A stretch of 64,000 bases of DNA from Myotis daubentonii (Eukaryota > Chordata > Mammalia > Chiroptera > Vespertilionidae). The DNA lies in NCBI RefSeq assembly GCF_963259705.1, contig NC_081844.1, positions 31,822,294 to 31,886,293 on the forward strand, written 5' to 3'. How positions within the stretch are numbered: the first letter of the stretch is position 1; every line of letters starts with the position of its first letter. The notes under the pieces are model-generated. The model saw nothing but the letters and a program-made list of their open reading frames with translations, did no database searches and was not told the DNA's origin. Shown piece after piece: positions 1 through 10,721 of this stretch. Made by a program: the position numbers and the translations under genes.

Positions 1-59
1 CAAGTGTCTACAAGCTGAGGGACACCAAGAATTGCCAGTAAATCACCAGGAGCCAGGAG

Positions 60-225
60 AAAATGGAACAGACGTTCTCTCCTAGTCCCGGAAGGAACCA
101 GCCCTGCTGACACCTTGATCTTGGATTTCTGGTCTCCAGAACATGGGAGAGAATAAATCCCTGGCATTTAAGCTACCCAGTGTGTGTTACAGCAATCCCA
201 GGAAACTCCCAGATACCTGCTTTCT
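60..225 (+). mobile_element. MLT1-type LTR fragment (ERVL-MaLR)
   Basis: The stretch reads like the 3' half of a MaLR solo LTR: the GACACCTTGATCTTGGATTTC block, the CTCCAGAAC...GAGAATAAAT block with its AATAAA, and the end GTGTTACAGCAATCCCAGGAAAC. The 5' half is missing. The match is from memory of the MLT1 consensus; the subfamily is not certain. Confidence 0.7.
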
Positions 226-503
226 CAGTTTGCTCTGTGTTGGCCCACAGTGAGCAATCATGTGTGACTTGCACACCCCCCACCAGTCTCCAAGCCTGCC
301 TTGCTCTGACCGTTAGCGGGGGTGGGGGGGTGAAGGGAAGGGGAGGCTACCCAGGTGCAGGTGGATGGGAGGTGCAGGGAACTGACCAGTGAGGGGCAGC
401 ACCAACGTGCCCTTTTTGAAGAATTGAACACTTGGGAAAAGCCAAAACAAATCCCATCACCCAATCCAGAGAGGCCGTGCCTGGGGGTAGGGTGAGCACT
501 CAC

Positions 504-586
504 CTGTAGAGAGGTGGCGGGAAGTCCTCTTCGAGGGCCCCCTGGGGGACATAGGACTGGGTGGCCTCCCGCCTCAGGGTCTGCAT
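504..586 (-). CDS. TEKTIP1: TEKTIP1 (C19orf71) first coding exon, rest outside the window
   Basis: The minus-strand exon starts with ATG at 584-586 and encodes 27 complete codons beginning MQTLRREATQSYVPQG and ending in FPPPLY. It then leaves two bases (AG) before a GTGAG donor at 502-503. The human tektin bundle-interacting protein 1 starts with MQTLRREA, has VP-G-LE in the same places and reaches PLYS at the same length, so both the start and the splice phase agree. The protein binds the tektin bundle inside the A-tubule of ciliary and sperm doublet microtubules (family knowledge). The later exons lie left of position 1; nothing resembling them is visible at 1-503. The gene follows FZR1 on the same strand, as in human. 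Confidence 0.85.
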
Positions 587-894
587 GTCTGCCTCTGGGT
601 TCTTGGGTGCTCCTGCCTAGAAGGCCTGCGAGGCCATTGTTGCAGCAACAAAGACCATTCTCTGTGTCCTGGCAATGCGGCTGGTAGCCTGGCGCCCATC
701 CAGGCCACTCCCTCCTGCCCCAGCTGAGGGGCTGACGGAAGGAGGTGGGGCCACAGCTGGGTGGCGGGCCTCAGTGCTCCCTTCCCTCCCCACATGGGGG
801 TCTCTGAGCCAGAGAGCGCTTCTGATGCTCAGGCCAGAACTGCCAGTCCCCAACCCGTCCCTTCTCACCCCACCCCATCCAGTCCTCAGGTTTC
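587..894. other. TEKTIP1: TEKTIP1 upstream region, no recognised element
   Basis: This should hold the 5' UTR and promoter of TEKTIP1 on the minus strand. No TATA box is seen. The only notable site is a palindrome at 640-650 (GTTGCAGCAAC), about 55 bp before the ATG, which resembles two overlapping RFX half-sites. Nothing else is recognised. Confidence 0.4.
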
Positions 895-1352
895 AAAATC
901 CATCAGAGCAAAAACCTGCGGACAAATGTTCATAGCAGCATGATTCACAACCACCAGCGAGTGGAAACAACCAAAATGCCCATCAACTCAACACAATGTG
1001 GTCCATCCATGCCCGCGTGAAGTATCACTCAGCATGAGAAGTGCTGCTGCAATGGGGAGGATCTTAAAAGCAGGAGCTCAGTGAGAGAAGCCAGACACAA
1101 AGCCATAGTGTGTGATTCCATTTATGGGAAATGTCCACGACAGGCCCATCCAGAGACAGAGAGTGGGTTCATGGTTGCCGGGGGCGGAGGGGACTGAGTG
1201 GAGGTGTGGTTTTTGGGAGGGTAATGGAAATGTTCTGGAGTTGGAGGTGCTGTTTGCACAACATTATAAATACACCAAATGCCACGGAATGTTAAGTTTA
1301 AGAAGGTAAACATTAAGTTATGCATATTTTACCACAATTAAAAAATAATAAA
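895..1352 (+). mobile_element. L1M-type LINE-1 3' end
   Basis: This is a diverged L1 3' end: the TGTTCATAGCAGCATGATTCACAA block, AGCCAGACACAAAGCCATAGTGTGTGATTCCATTTATG, the GTTCATGGTTGCCGGGGGC block, then AATGTTCTGGAGTTGGA and an A-rich terminus with AATAATAAAATCC. The same order recurs at 24.3-24.7 kb and 30.4-30.8 kb. It is an old mammalian subfamily and not intact. Confidence 0.85.
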
Positions 1353-1399
1353 ATCCACAACCTCCCCTCTTTTCACCACCTCCACCGGGTCCAGGCCAG

Positions 1400-1860
1400 T
1401 CACATCATCACAGCCTGGCATAGCCTCCTCTGTGGCCTCTCTGTGCCCCTGCGCCAGTGGTCACGTCTCCACATTCACCACCAGGCCCTGCAAGACCTGC
1501 CCAGGCCCCTCCCTGCCCTCACTTCCTCCCTCCCTCCCCTCCACTTGCTCACTCTGCTGTACCACAAGGGCCTCCTCACTGCTCTCCACACTCCAGGAGC
1601 TTTCCTCTCAGGGCCTTTACACAGGCTGTAAAGTCCTCTGCCCAGAGGTCTCCTGCTCTTGTCCGAACCCGTCCTTGCTCAAACATCAGCTTTGTAGCAA
1701 GTCCTGGATCCAAAGCTGTCCTTTCCTAAAGTCTCCTTCTTCCCTCACACAGCACACACCTCCCTCTCACACCCAACAGAAGCCCCATGAGGGCAGGTCT
1801 TGGGGTCTGGTCTGTTTTGTTGTCCCCAGTGCCTAGGGTCAGGGACCTGCCCCAGGAGGA
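1400..1860 (+). mobile_element. L2-type LINE 3' region
   Basis: Ancient L2 landmarks appear in order: CTCCACTTGCTCACTCTGCTGTA..CACAAGGGCCTCC, CAGGAGCTTTCCTCTCAGGGCCTTTACACAGGCTGT, and CCCATGAGGGCAGGTCTTGGGGTCTGG...TGTCCCCAGTGCCTAGG. It is strongly diverged. The ORFs here are proline/serine-rich noise from this element. Confidence 0.7.
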
Positions 1861-3870
1861 AAAGGCCTGCAGGCTCTGCAGTCACAGGCAGCTGCAAGTC
1901 CCATCTCCGCCCTGGGCTCTTAGGGCCTCACCGCTGCACTGGCCTCTGCCTCACCCTTAACTCCCTTTTCCCCTTTCCCCAAAAAGCCACATTCAATACT
2001 CAAGGGTGCCTGACAGACTATGCCCCATCCACCCTTCAACTTTGCACAAGTGCAGACACTGGGTGGGCGATGCCCCCACTGCTGACTTCAGTCACGTCAG
2101 GTGGAGATGGCAGCAGGGCCTGCTCTGAGAGCTCCTGTGCAGCCTGCAGCCCCCAGTAGCCTCCCTCCCCTGCCCCCATCTCACTGCATGTGGAGACCAC
2201 CCCCACCCCCCCAGCTGCAGGGACGGTGTGAATGCATGTCACCCTTATCCCTATTAGAACATGAAATCAGAGACAGGCATCCCTCAGAGAGCTCACCCAG
2301 GGCAGGATGCTCATCACCTGTTTGTGACGTTCAGGCTGGTCTGGGGCCTGGGTATGTGCAGACTGCAGCTGTCAGCCACCCCAGCCAGATGGACAGCCAG
2401 CCCAGCCGTGCATGAGCCCATACCCGGTATGATGACAGCGATATTCCACTAGACGGGACACAGGGCTACTCTGCAGCCCCAGGCCCGTAGGCCGGGGACA
2501 CACATTCCTCTCTGTTGTCTCAACTCCCAGGCGCGGGTCCTACACACAGAGCCAGCTCCTGGGCTCTTCGGCAGCTACACAGGGTGAGCATGTGGTAGGG
2601 AAGGATTGTTTTCTCTTAAAAAAAAACACTCAAAAATAAGATGACCAATCGAAATACACAAATCTATATACACTGTCCTTGCTTGAGGTTATGGCACACA
2701 GATGCTGGGATGGGGCAGGGTCCCACCCTTCCCCAAATCCAAGCAGGTTCAGCTGATCACCCCTCCTAAATGAAGGCTTTAAAAGCTGTGACTCCTGTCA
2801 CCCCCAGGCAGGTTGGGTGGACCATGCCCTTCTCTAATTAGCCTTAAACATTTCTGGGACCCATCTACAAAACACAAAACAATCCCAAAGAAAAGTCACA
2901 GATACATATATACACATGCACACACATGGCCGATTGCGGGGGGAACACGAAATGAGGGGGGACCTAGAAGCAGAACCAGAGTGACCTCCGCCCCGCCCCA
3001 GGCCTGCTCTGCCTTCTCGCCACACCTGGTCCACCTCTCTCCCTCCAATTTCTCCAGGTCTGGAAGAGAGGTGGTACCCAGCTTGGCCAGAGGACAACAG
3101 GGTGGGGGCAGGATCAGAGGACACCTGGAAAGCTTCTGGGGGACCAGTGGTTGCCCCCTCCTCTCGCTCTCCTCCCTGGCTTCCCCATGGTCACAGGCAT
3201 GGTTGGACAGGACACATGGGATAGCTTGATGGGGAAGGAACCTGGGAGGAGGGTGAGGCACCCTTAGGCCACCTAGATCTGTACACCCAGCAAGCCGCAG
3301 GAACCGTAGTCCTGCTGGTGACAGAGCTCAGCTGTGTCCCCGTCAGTGACAAGGACAGTACAGGGTCAGGGCAAGCTCATGACGACAAGTGGACCCAACT
3401 TCCGTTTTCCTGGAACAAGTCCATCTCGAGATGACCTCCTCTGGTGCACAGCCTGCCTCGGCCTGCTCCTGATGCCTGGCCCCTAGCAAAGTCACTGGGA
3501 TAGCTGCCAGCAGAGGGACAGCAGAGGTGGCCGCAAGAGACCTATCAGGAGTCCTGTGGATCCACGGGCCGACCTGAACCGTCCTGCTGCTGGGCCCTCC
3601 CCTGGCTGACTGGCTTGGCGTCCAGCTGTTTCTCCCGTCGCAGACGTGGGCAGTGGCAGTACTGGTGAACCCATGCTTCTGGGAAGAGCATGCAGCTCAA
3701 CAAAGTGACGATGGACACAAAGGGAAGCAGGTGGGGTCCAGGGAGGCGTCCATCCCCATCCGAGTGTAGACGGTCAAAGCTGGGGCCTTGGGGCCACCTG
3801 GTGTGAAGGGAGCCGGAACCCCGCGTGCCTGCTGGTGCCCAACCACATCCCCACCCCAAACACCGCTGAC
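1861..3870. other. Spacer between TEKTIP1 and FZR1 3' end, no gene recognised
   Basis: This is unique-looking, moderately GC-rich DNA with no convincing ORF, splice pair or repeat. An AT-rich piece at 2,615-2,690 reads on the minus strand like the end of a 3' UTR (GTATATAGATTTGTGTATTTC then a T-run), so a longer FZR1 3' UTR isoform could reach it. No AATAAA or ATTAAA is seen on the minus strand there. Confidence 0.4.
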
Positions 3871-3890
3871 AGGGTTCGCAATCAGGCTTT

Positions 3891-3896
3891 AATGAG
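3891..3896 (-). terminator. FZR1: FZR1 polyadenylation signal ATTAAA
   Basis: On the minus strand ATTAAA lies 132 bases after the FZR1 stop codon. It is followed by a G/T-rich stretch (GTGTTTGGGGTGGGGATGTGG) that would serve as the downstream element, so cleavage is expected near 3,870-3,880. This gives a 3' UTR of only about 150 bases. A longer isoform is possible but no second signal was found down to 2,600. Confidence 0.65.
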
Positions 3897-4027
3897 AATC
3901 TTCAGGGTCTCTCTGGGCCCGGCTCCCCGCCCACCCCGGCTGCTTCCTCTGGGAACATGTGCAGGAGGGAGGGTCATGCACGTGATGACAGGTGGTGCTC
4001 CTCTGCCCTGATGGCTGGGCCCGTGGT

Positions 4028-7000
4028 TTACCGGATCCTGGTGAAGAGGTTGAGGACAGACACAGATTCCTGCAGGGCACACAGGAGAGAAAGCTGAGCC
4101 CGCGCAGCTGGACGGGAACAGAGGCTTCGGGCCAGAGGAGGAGCATGAGTAGGCACCATTGTTTCCTGGCACCCTGGCTGGGGGTGCAGAGCAATGCAGG
4201 AGCAGTTAGAGGGGATGCAGGCAGTCCCGGGGAAGTGACAGCAGAGTCTGAACAGGGCTGCTCAGGTGGCAGTGGGGGACGGCCCCCAGGATAGGCTGAG
4301 GGGATGCGCGTGGGGGAACACCTGGCGCTGATACCGACCCACTTTACCTTTGTCGAACGAGTTTTGCTAAAGACATTCCAGAACCTCAGGGTTTCGTCTC
4401 CAGCACCAGTGACGATGGCCTCTCCATCAGGGGACATGGCCTGCAGGAGGAGAGACCCTCACTGTTCTCGGGCCTTGCAGCTGGTCCCATGAATGGAGTC
4501 AATGATGGAGGACAGGTGCAGGGGGGCCGGGCCTCCACCAAAGCCAAAAACACAGGATGCCCCAGCCCCTACTCTACTCTGTGCACCTGAGCAAAGGATC
4601 TGACATTTAAGCACAGAATACTTCTTCTGGAAAGAAAGAAAAACACTTGAGGAGTGATGGAGAGGGCCTGTCCTCAGGCCCGTGCAAACAGGTATCTGAT
4701 GAACTGTCCTCAGAGATTTTCTAAGGAGTTGGATGGGGGGTTAATTGTGTTTCATCATAAAGATACACTAATGTGTGGAGATTGTCAGGAGGGCACAGCT
4801 GCCCTTCCTCGCAGAGCTGGGGAGTTCAAGAAAGTAGATTCAAAGTGATGACACAATTAACGTTTGAAAGCAGAACATGGGAGCTGGCCTGGATGACCCA
4901 CCCCCACCCCACAGGCCCAGGTAGGGGAGGCTGCCAGCTGGATCTGCACCCGGCCTTCCCAGGGGCCCAGTGCTGGGACCGGGACCCGCCAGTGCAGACT
5001 CACCAGGTACAGAACTCGGTAGGAGTGCCCGGTCAACTTGGCCACCTGGGTCAGGGACGGGTACTTCCAGACCAGGATCTGGTTCTGTGAGTAGCCATGT
5101 GTGCTAACCTGTGGAATGTAGAAGGCACTGTCAGAACCTGGGCTCCCCTCCCATGACCCCAGGGCTCAGATGCAAGCTGTCCACTCCCCCTGAGGCACCC
5201 ACTGAACAGCAAGGACACCTGGGACCTGCCCAGCCCCTTACCCCCAAACTCTGGTTGATGCCGAAGGTGACAGGGAGCTACACTGTACCCAGAGCTCAGC
5301 CAGCCTCTGCTGGTGGTCAGCAGCACGGCACCCAGATTAGGGGCAGGTACTTCCAGACTGATCTGGGTGGCAGGGTCCTGGCTTCACCCTAGGACCCCAG
5401 GGAAGGCCTTGCTGGGGCCCAGGGCTCCTGCTCCAGAACCTTCCCGTGCACACCCAGAGGCCCTGCCATGGCACTCACCAGCTCATTGGCGTGCTTGGAC
5501 CAGGCCAGGTTGCACACCTGGGAGCCTGTGTCGATGCACTGCAGTGGCTGCCCTGTGAGCGTGTTCCAGAAGCGGATGCAGCGGTCGGCCGTGCCGCCGC
5601 CGGATGCCAACAGCCCATGCTGATGTGGGGACCAGGCTATGGCTTTCACGGCTGCCAGGTGCTCTGTGTACTGCTGCACGGGACTCAAACTCGAGTGGTT
5701 CCAGACCAGCAGCTGGGAGGGTGGGGATGGGGAGCGGCAGCAGCTGTGAAGCCCTCCAGGGGAGGATGAATGGCTCCCTCAAACCCATCATGGTCCTCCC
5801 TCGGGGCACACCCTTGTCACTCCTGCTGTATGGATGAGGGCTGGCCGAGTGGAGGCCGGACAATGAGGGGCCCAGGGCATCTACCTTGTTGTCATTGCCT
5901 CCTGAGGCAAGGAGCTGGTGGTCCGTGGACCACTTGAGCCCACACACCTCCTGCCGGTGGCCCTGCAACCGCCGCTCCGACTGCAGGGGCGGGGTGCGGA
6001 TGTCCCTTTGCAGGATCATGCGATCCCGGCTCCCAGATGAGAGCTGGTCGGCATTCCAGGCCAGCGCTCCTGGAGACCAGACAGAAGGCTGGGTGAGGCT
6101 GAGGCCTGGCCTCTCAGAAACAGGGTGCGCTGGGAATCATCACTTCCTTGTGCCTAGAATCACTCCCGCCCATTGGGATGACACCCCATCAGGACCCTGG
6201 GCTCCTCACCAACTCGTGCCGTGTGGCCTTCCAGCATGGAGAGCTTCTTCCCCGCAGCTGCGTCCCAGATCTGCACAAAGCCCTTGTGCGTGCCGACGGC
6301 CACCAGGTTCCCCTAGGACCAGGACCCGGGGAGAGCAGGCATCAGGCCCAGCCTCCCTGGGCCTCCCCTCCCCGCTCCTCACATGTCCCTTCTGATCAAG
6401 TGACACCCACCTTGTCCTGGAACTTACTGGGGAGATGATTACACAACACATGCGTTTGTCAAAATCAGCCAACACACATGTAAGACCCATGCACTTCAAT
6501 GCATGAACTTGCCTGCCTGAGCCTGGCCTGCCCCTGGCTGGGGTGAAGGCTGGGGCTCTAAAGGGACTGCGCTCAACTCTATGTCTGTGGGGGGACCTGG
6601 CAGCAGCCCTGTCACTGTCACAGTCTCTGCCGGGCTGGGAACAGGCGGGATGCAGACATCGCTCTGGGTCCCCCAGGCCCCCAAACACTGCTGAGGACCC
6701 TTGCCAGCAAGGCCCAGTCAGACCTCCCCTGCCCAGCCCAGGAATGAACCCTGTATACTAACCCGCTCAGACCAGCCCACGGAAGTCACCGAGTCCCCTT
6801 CCACAGAGAGGTCACAGAGCCGGGTCACCTGGGGGAAGGAGGGAGCGGTCGGTGTGAGCTGACGTGCTGCCCGCTGATCCTTCAAGGCCCCCTGTCCATT
6901 CGTTCATGCATCCTCTGTTTATTCATTCAGTCACACCTCAGGCCTATGGGCACTGGTGTTAATGCTGGGACCTGATATAATGATGCTGGGGTGCCCAGGA

Positions 7001-10000
7001 GACTGCAGGCTGCAAGGGGACACACGCAGCACAGGGATGAGTGACTGGAAAGTCTGGGGAGGAATGCTGGGGAGGTGACGAGGGCATCACACACCTGGGG
7101 TGCTTCCAACAGGTGGCAGCCCTCTCTAGGGGGCATCACCACTTGCATTAATCTCTGAAAACGTCCCACCCTGGCAGGCGTGTCTGAGCCCATGGTGGGC
7201 CTAGCAGCACCTCAGAGTTAGTGCTGAGGGTGGGGTGGGCAGCCCCCAGGCTCAGCCAGGCCTGAACACCCATCTCCCCTCCTCTGCAGACACAGGCAGA
7301 GGCAGAACTCAGGTAGAGAGCAAGGACTACTGGTCATTACAGGAGACAGCCCACAGCAGAAGGGCCTCCACTCATACCTGCTGACTATTCCCGAGTTCCA
7401 GTCTGTACTTGGAGGGTGGGCCTCAGATGTGAGAGGTTGGCCAGGTGCTGCCCCAGGCTCTGGAGCACCCAGCCACACTTACCCTTCACATGGGCCAGCC
7501 CGACTCAATGACTAGAGGAAGCCACCCCACACCCCTGAAGCACACACACACACAAGCACTTGCACACACACTTATGGGCACCGGAGCACCCACCTGGCTG
7601 GTGCAGGCGCTCCACAGGTACACGCAGGTGCCCAGCCCCACACTGAGCACATTGAGAGATGACCAGTCCACCAGGTTCAGGTAGAAGTCGTCCTGCAACT
7701 CGGGTGCATCCAGAACCTTGAAGGGGATCTTGGAGATCTTGCGGGTGGGTTTTCGTGGGGATCGCAATAACTTCTGACTGTGGGGAGAGCCCGAGACTGT
7801 GATTTTCTGTCAATCAGCCATGTGGTTATCATTACTCTTCGGTTAATGTTACTACCCCTGGTTCACATTAGTTCTTGGCATATCTTCTCCCACTCACCTT
7901 GCCCCTCTGCATGCATGATCCCCAAACTGTGGGTGACCCCATGGACACAAGGCCCTTTGCCCTTGGGTGTTTGGCCACCCCAAGACTCAACAGCCACACC
8001 ATCCTCTCTGCTTGGCACCTCCTCCAGAGAGCCCTCCCTGACTCCCCTCTCCCCCCCGTCTGGACCCAAAACCTTCAGGCTGACAGTGTGCCCCAGGGAG
8101 GGGTCCTAAGACTAACTGCAGCTCTCATGTACTGCCCAGCTGCTCACCCTGCCCTGTCCCCGCCCTCAAAGACCCCGAACTCACCTTTTGTTACTGACTG
8201 GTGACAAGGAGTAGGGAGACACATCATTTCCGTCATCAGGACTCGAGCGCTTGGTACTGAGGGAATACTGGAGGGAGCGTGGACACATACCTACTGAGTG
8301 GACACTGTGGTCCCAGAGCTCAGGAACCTCAGACCCAAAGCTTGGGTGCCCTGAGCTCCTGGTGGTTGGGGGGAAGAGTGAGGGTGCTACTCGCCCTAAC
8401 CAGGAAGACCTCTAACTAGGGGTGTCCTGGATTCCGGAAACTCAGAAAAGCAAACCAGGACCCCGCTAGGTGTGACCGCCATCATGCTCCTGCCCGCTCC
8501 CAGCCATCAGCCCCTCAGCAATCCTGAGGGACTAGAAGTCAGCTTCTTTCCAACACTACCAGGGGCCCCCATGACCCAGGATGGCTTAGACATGCTCTTT
8601 GGGGCGGCTCTGCTGAGGCCACTGTCCCTTCACCCTGCACCTGAGCACCTGCTCCAGAGTTACCTCTGTCTCAGCAGATGCCCAGGAGGGCCACAGGGCA
8701 AGCCTCGGGTTAGAGGGGCCTGGCCCTGCCTTCTCCCACCCTCTCTGGGGTTCAAGGCCCCCAGCAGGGCTGGTGTGTGTGTGTGGGGGGGAGGAGGAAC
8801 CTAGGGAGGCTGAGACTGGTCTCCTGGAGGAGCCTTCACACAGCACAGGAGGCCAGGGATGAGGGCTGAGCCTGGATCAGTCATGGAGGAGAGGGACCTC
8901 TAGCCCCAGCAGGAAGCATCGGTCAGTGTGGGCACGGCGGGCAGGCTCACCGTGAACAGGCCCTTCTTCTCGGGCGTGGAAGGCTGCAGCCTGCGGTCCT
9001 CCGTCTGTGGGTCCTGCACCTTCTCAATGCCGGCCCCTAGCAGCTCATTCTTCAGCAGGGCTGAGTAGGCCAGGCCATCTGCAGGCACCAAACACAATGA
9101 GAGGCTGGGGTGGGACCAGGTAAGGGGGTGAAAGAAAGAGGGTGTCTGTGGCCCTGACTCCTGACCTTTGCCATTGTCCGAGGTGGCATCCTTGGCTTTC
9201 CGGTTCTGGCTGGGAGACTTCTCATTTTCCTGTGGGAGAGGGAAGGAGCAAGAGGAAGGAGGGGTGAGCCAGAATGGCGTGGCCCCGCCCCAGGCTTCTT
9301 GCCTGACCCTCCCACTGGGGGGTCCTCTGTCCTCACATTGATCCTGTGGAAATTGACACTCCAGTTGGCGCCTGCTCTCGAGGGGATGAAGCGGTCCCCA
9401 TGCTTGCTGGGGGAGGACACGGGGGAGTTGGTAGGTGTCAAGGTCCGCCGCATCTCTGAGACCTAAAAGGATGGCAGGGGGGGCTGGGTGCCTCAGAGCC
9501 ACAGCCTGACCCACCCACCCTGCCTGCTGCCTTTGGTCTCTAGCCACTGACCGAGGGGTTCAATCTTGGAAACCCAACGGGCAGAGGTAAAACATTTGGG
9601 TACATAACTGACATGCTGGACCTGCTGGCAGCTTTGTGAGGCAAAAAGAGGCCAAGGAGCAATAGAGCCCAAGACATTAGCACACTACAAAGTGGCTTTA
9701 TATTTCTAAGCAGCCACAGGACCAGAAAGTTGAAAGTTTATTCCCTGAGCACTGAGAACCTGTTGCCCTGCCACCTTGATTTCCTGCACACGGGATGGAT
9801 CTTCTCCCAGAGAACAACAACCCAACCACCCGAACCGAGATGTGAAGGTGGGCGCACAGCTTCCAGCCAACCCTCTGACCCCAACTTGATTATCTGGCGA
9901 ACGTCCTTATCTATAAGGGATCTGCTGTGGGTTGAACTGTGTCCTCCAAAAGCATATGTTGAAGTCCTAGGCTCTGAAATGAATGCCTGGTATCCTTATT

Positions 10001-10655
10001 AGAGTCGGAGATACCCACACAGAAAAGAAGGGAACATGAAAACGAGGCAGAGACTGAAGTGATGGATCTAAAAGCCAAGGACTGCCGGCAAAACCAGAAG
10101 GACCTTCCCCAGACCCCTTAGCCCGGTCACCCCTGCCCCGTAGGCTCCTGGGTCCCAGTACCCCGACCCCCTCCCACATCAGCCTGGCCACCCCGGCCAG
10201 CTCTCCTGCACAGGCTGTGGGGCCAGGGCTGAACCCCAGCTTTGTGTTGCTGGGCCCTTCACTGGCTGGGAAGGTGGCTCACATTCCCTCACCCCCGTCG
10301 GTCCTGACTGCGGCCCAAGAGAAGAGCTGGTGCCCTCTGCAGCCAGGAGGCAGAGGCCCTGTAAAGAATAAGGGGCCTCCAGCAGGAGGAGGGGAGATGC
10401 ACTGCAGCTCTGGTGGCTGTGCCGCCGTCATGGGGGGGTTCTGGGGGAGGATGTGTTTTCACCTGCACAGCACCTCCCTCTTTTCTGAGGGCAGAAGCCC
10501 TGTGGCCAACCACACCCCTCACCCCATCTCCCCACCAGCTCCACCGGGCCAGGCCAGCACTGGCAGGGTGACCACCGGCTACTCACACACGGCATTGTAT
10601 TCTCGTTCTGGATGACAATCTGCCGAAGGAGGCGCCGCTCATAGTCCTGGTCCAT
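4028..10655 (-). CDS. FZR1: FZR1 (Cdh1), APC/C co-activator, 13 coding exons, complete
   Basis: Joined coding exons (minus strand): 10587-10655, 9337-9462, 9166-9229, 8951-9078, 8185-8267, 7594-7777, 6763-6828, 6210-6312, 5885-6069, 5479-5712, 5004-5108, 4339-4440, 4028-4069. All have GT donors and AG acceptors, and the phases fit. The sum is 496 residues, the length of human FZR1. The protein recruits substrates to the anaphase-promoting complex in late mitosis and G1. Visible parts: C-box DRFIPSR at 46-52; Cdk-type Ser/Thr-Pro sites at 36, 40, 121, 151 and 163; a seven-bladed WD40 propeller from about 182 to 480 with repeated GH/WD-like motifs; and the C-terminal Ile-Arg tail that docks on APC3. 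Start context CACCATGG is strong. Oddity: residue 23 is Cys (TGT, last codon of the first coding exon) where human has Arg. Otherwise nearly identical to human. Confidence 0.98.
9925..10110 (+). mobile_element. MLT1-like LTR fragment in FZR1 intron
   Basis: The sequence runs from GTTGAACTGTGTCCTCCAAAAGCATATGTTGAAGTCCTAG to CTGAAGTGATGGATCTAAAAGCCAAGGA with GGTATCCTTATTAGAGTCGG between. This is the order of the 5' half of a MaLR-type LTR. It lies in the intron between the first two coding exons. Confidence 0.6.
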
Positions 10656-10721
10656 GGTGAGGCAGGGCAGGTACCGCTGCCGGCCAAGTCAGGCCACCAA
10701 GTTCAGCCGGCCAAAGTCAGC
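10656..10721 (-). other. FZR1: FZR1 5' UTR part of exon 2
   Basis: A CCCCAG acceptor lies at 10,722-10,723 (minus strand) after a pyrimidine-rich tract. The 66 bases from there to the ATG contain no other start codon in a good context. It would splice to exon 1 ending at 28,118, giving a 17.4-kb first intron. Confidence 0.7.
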
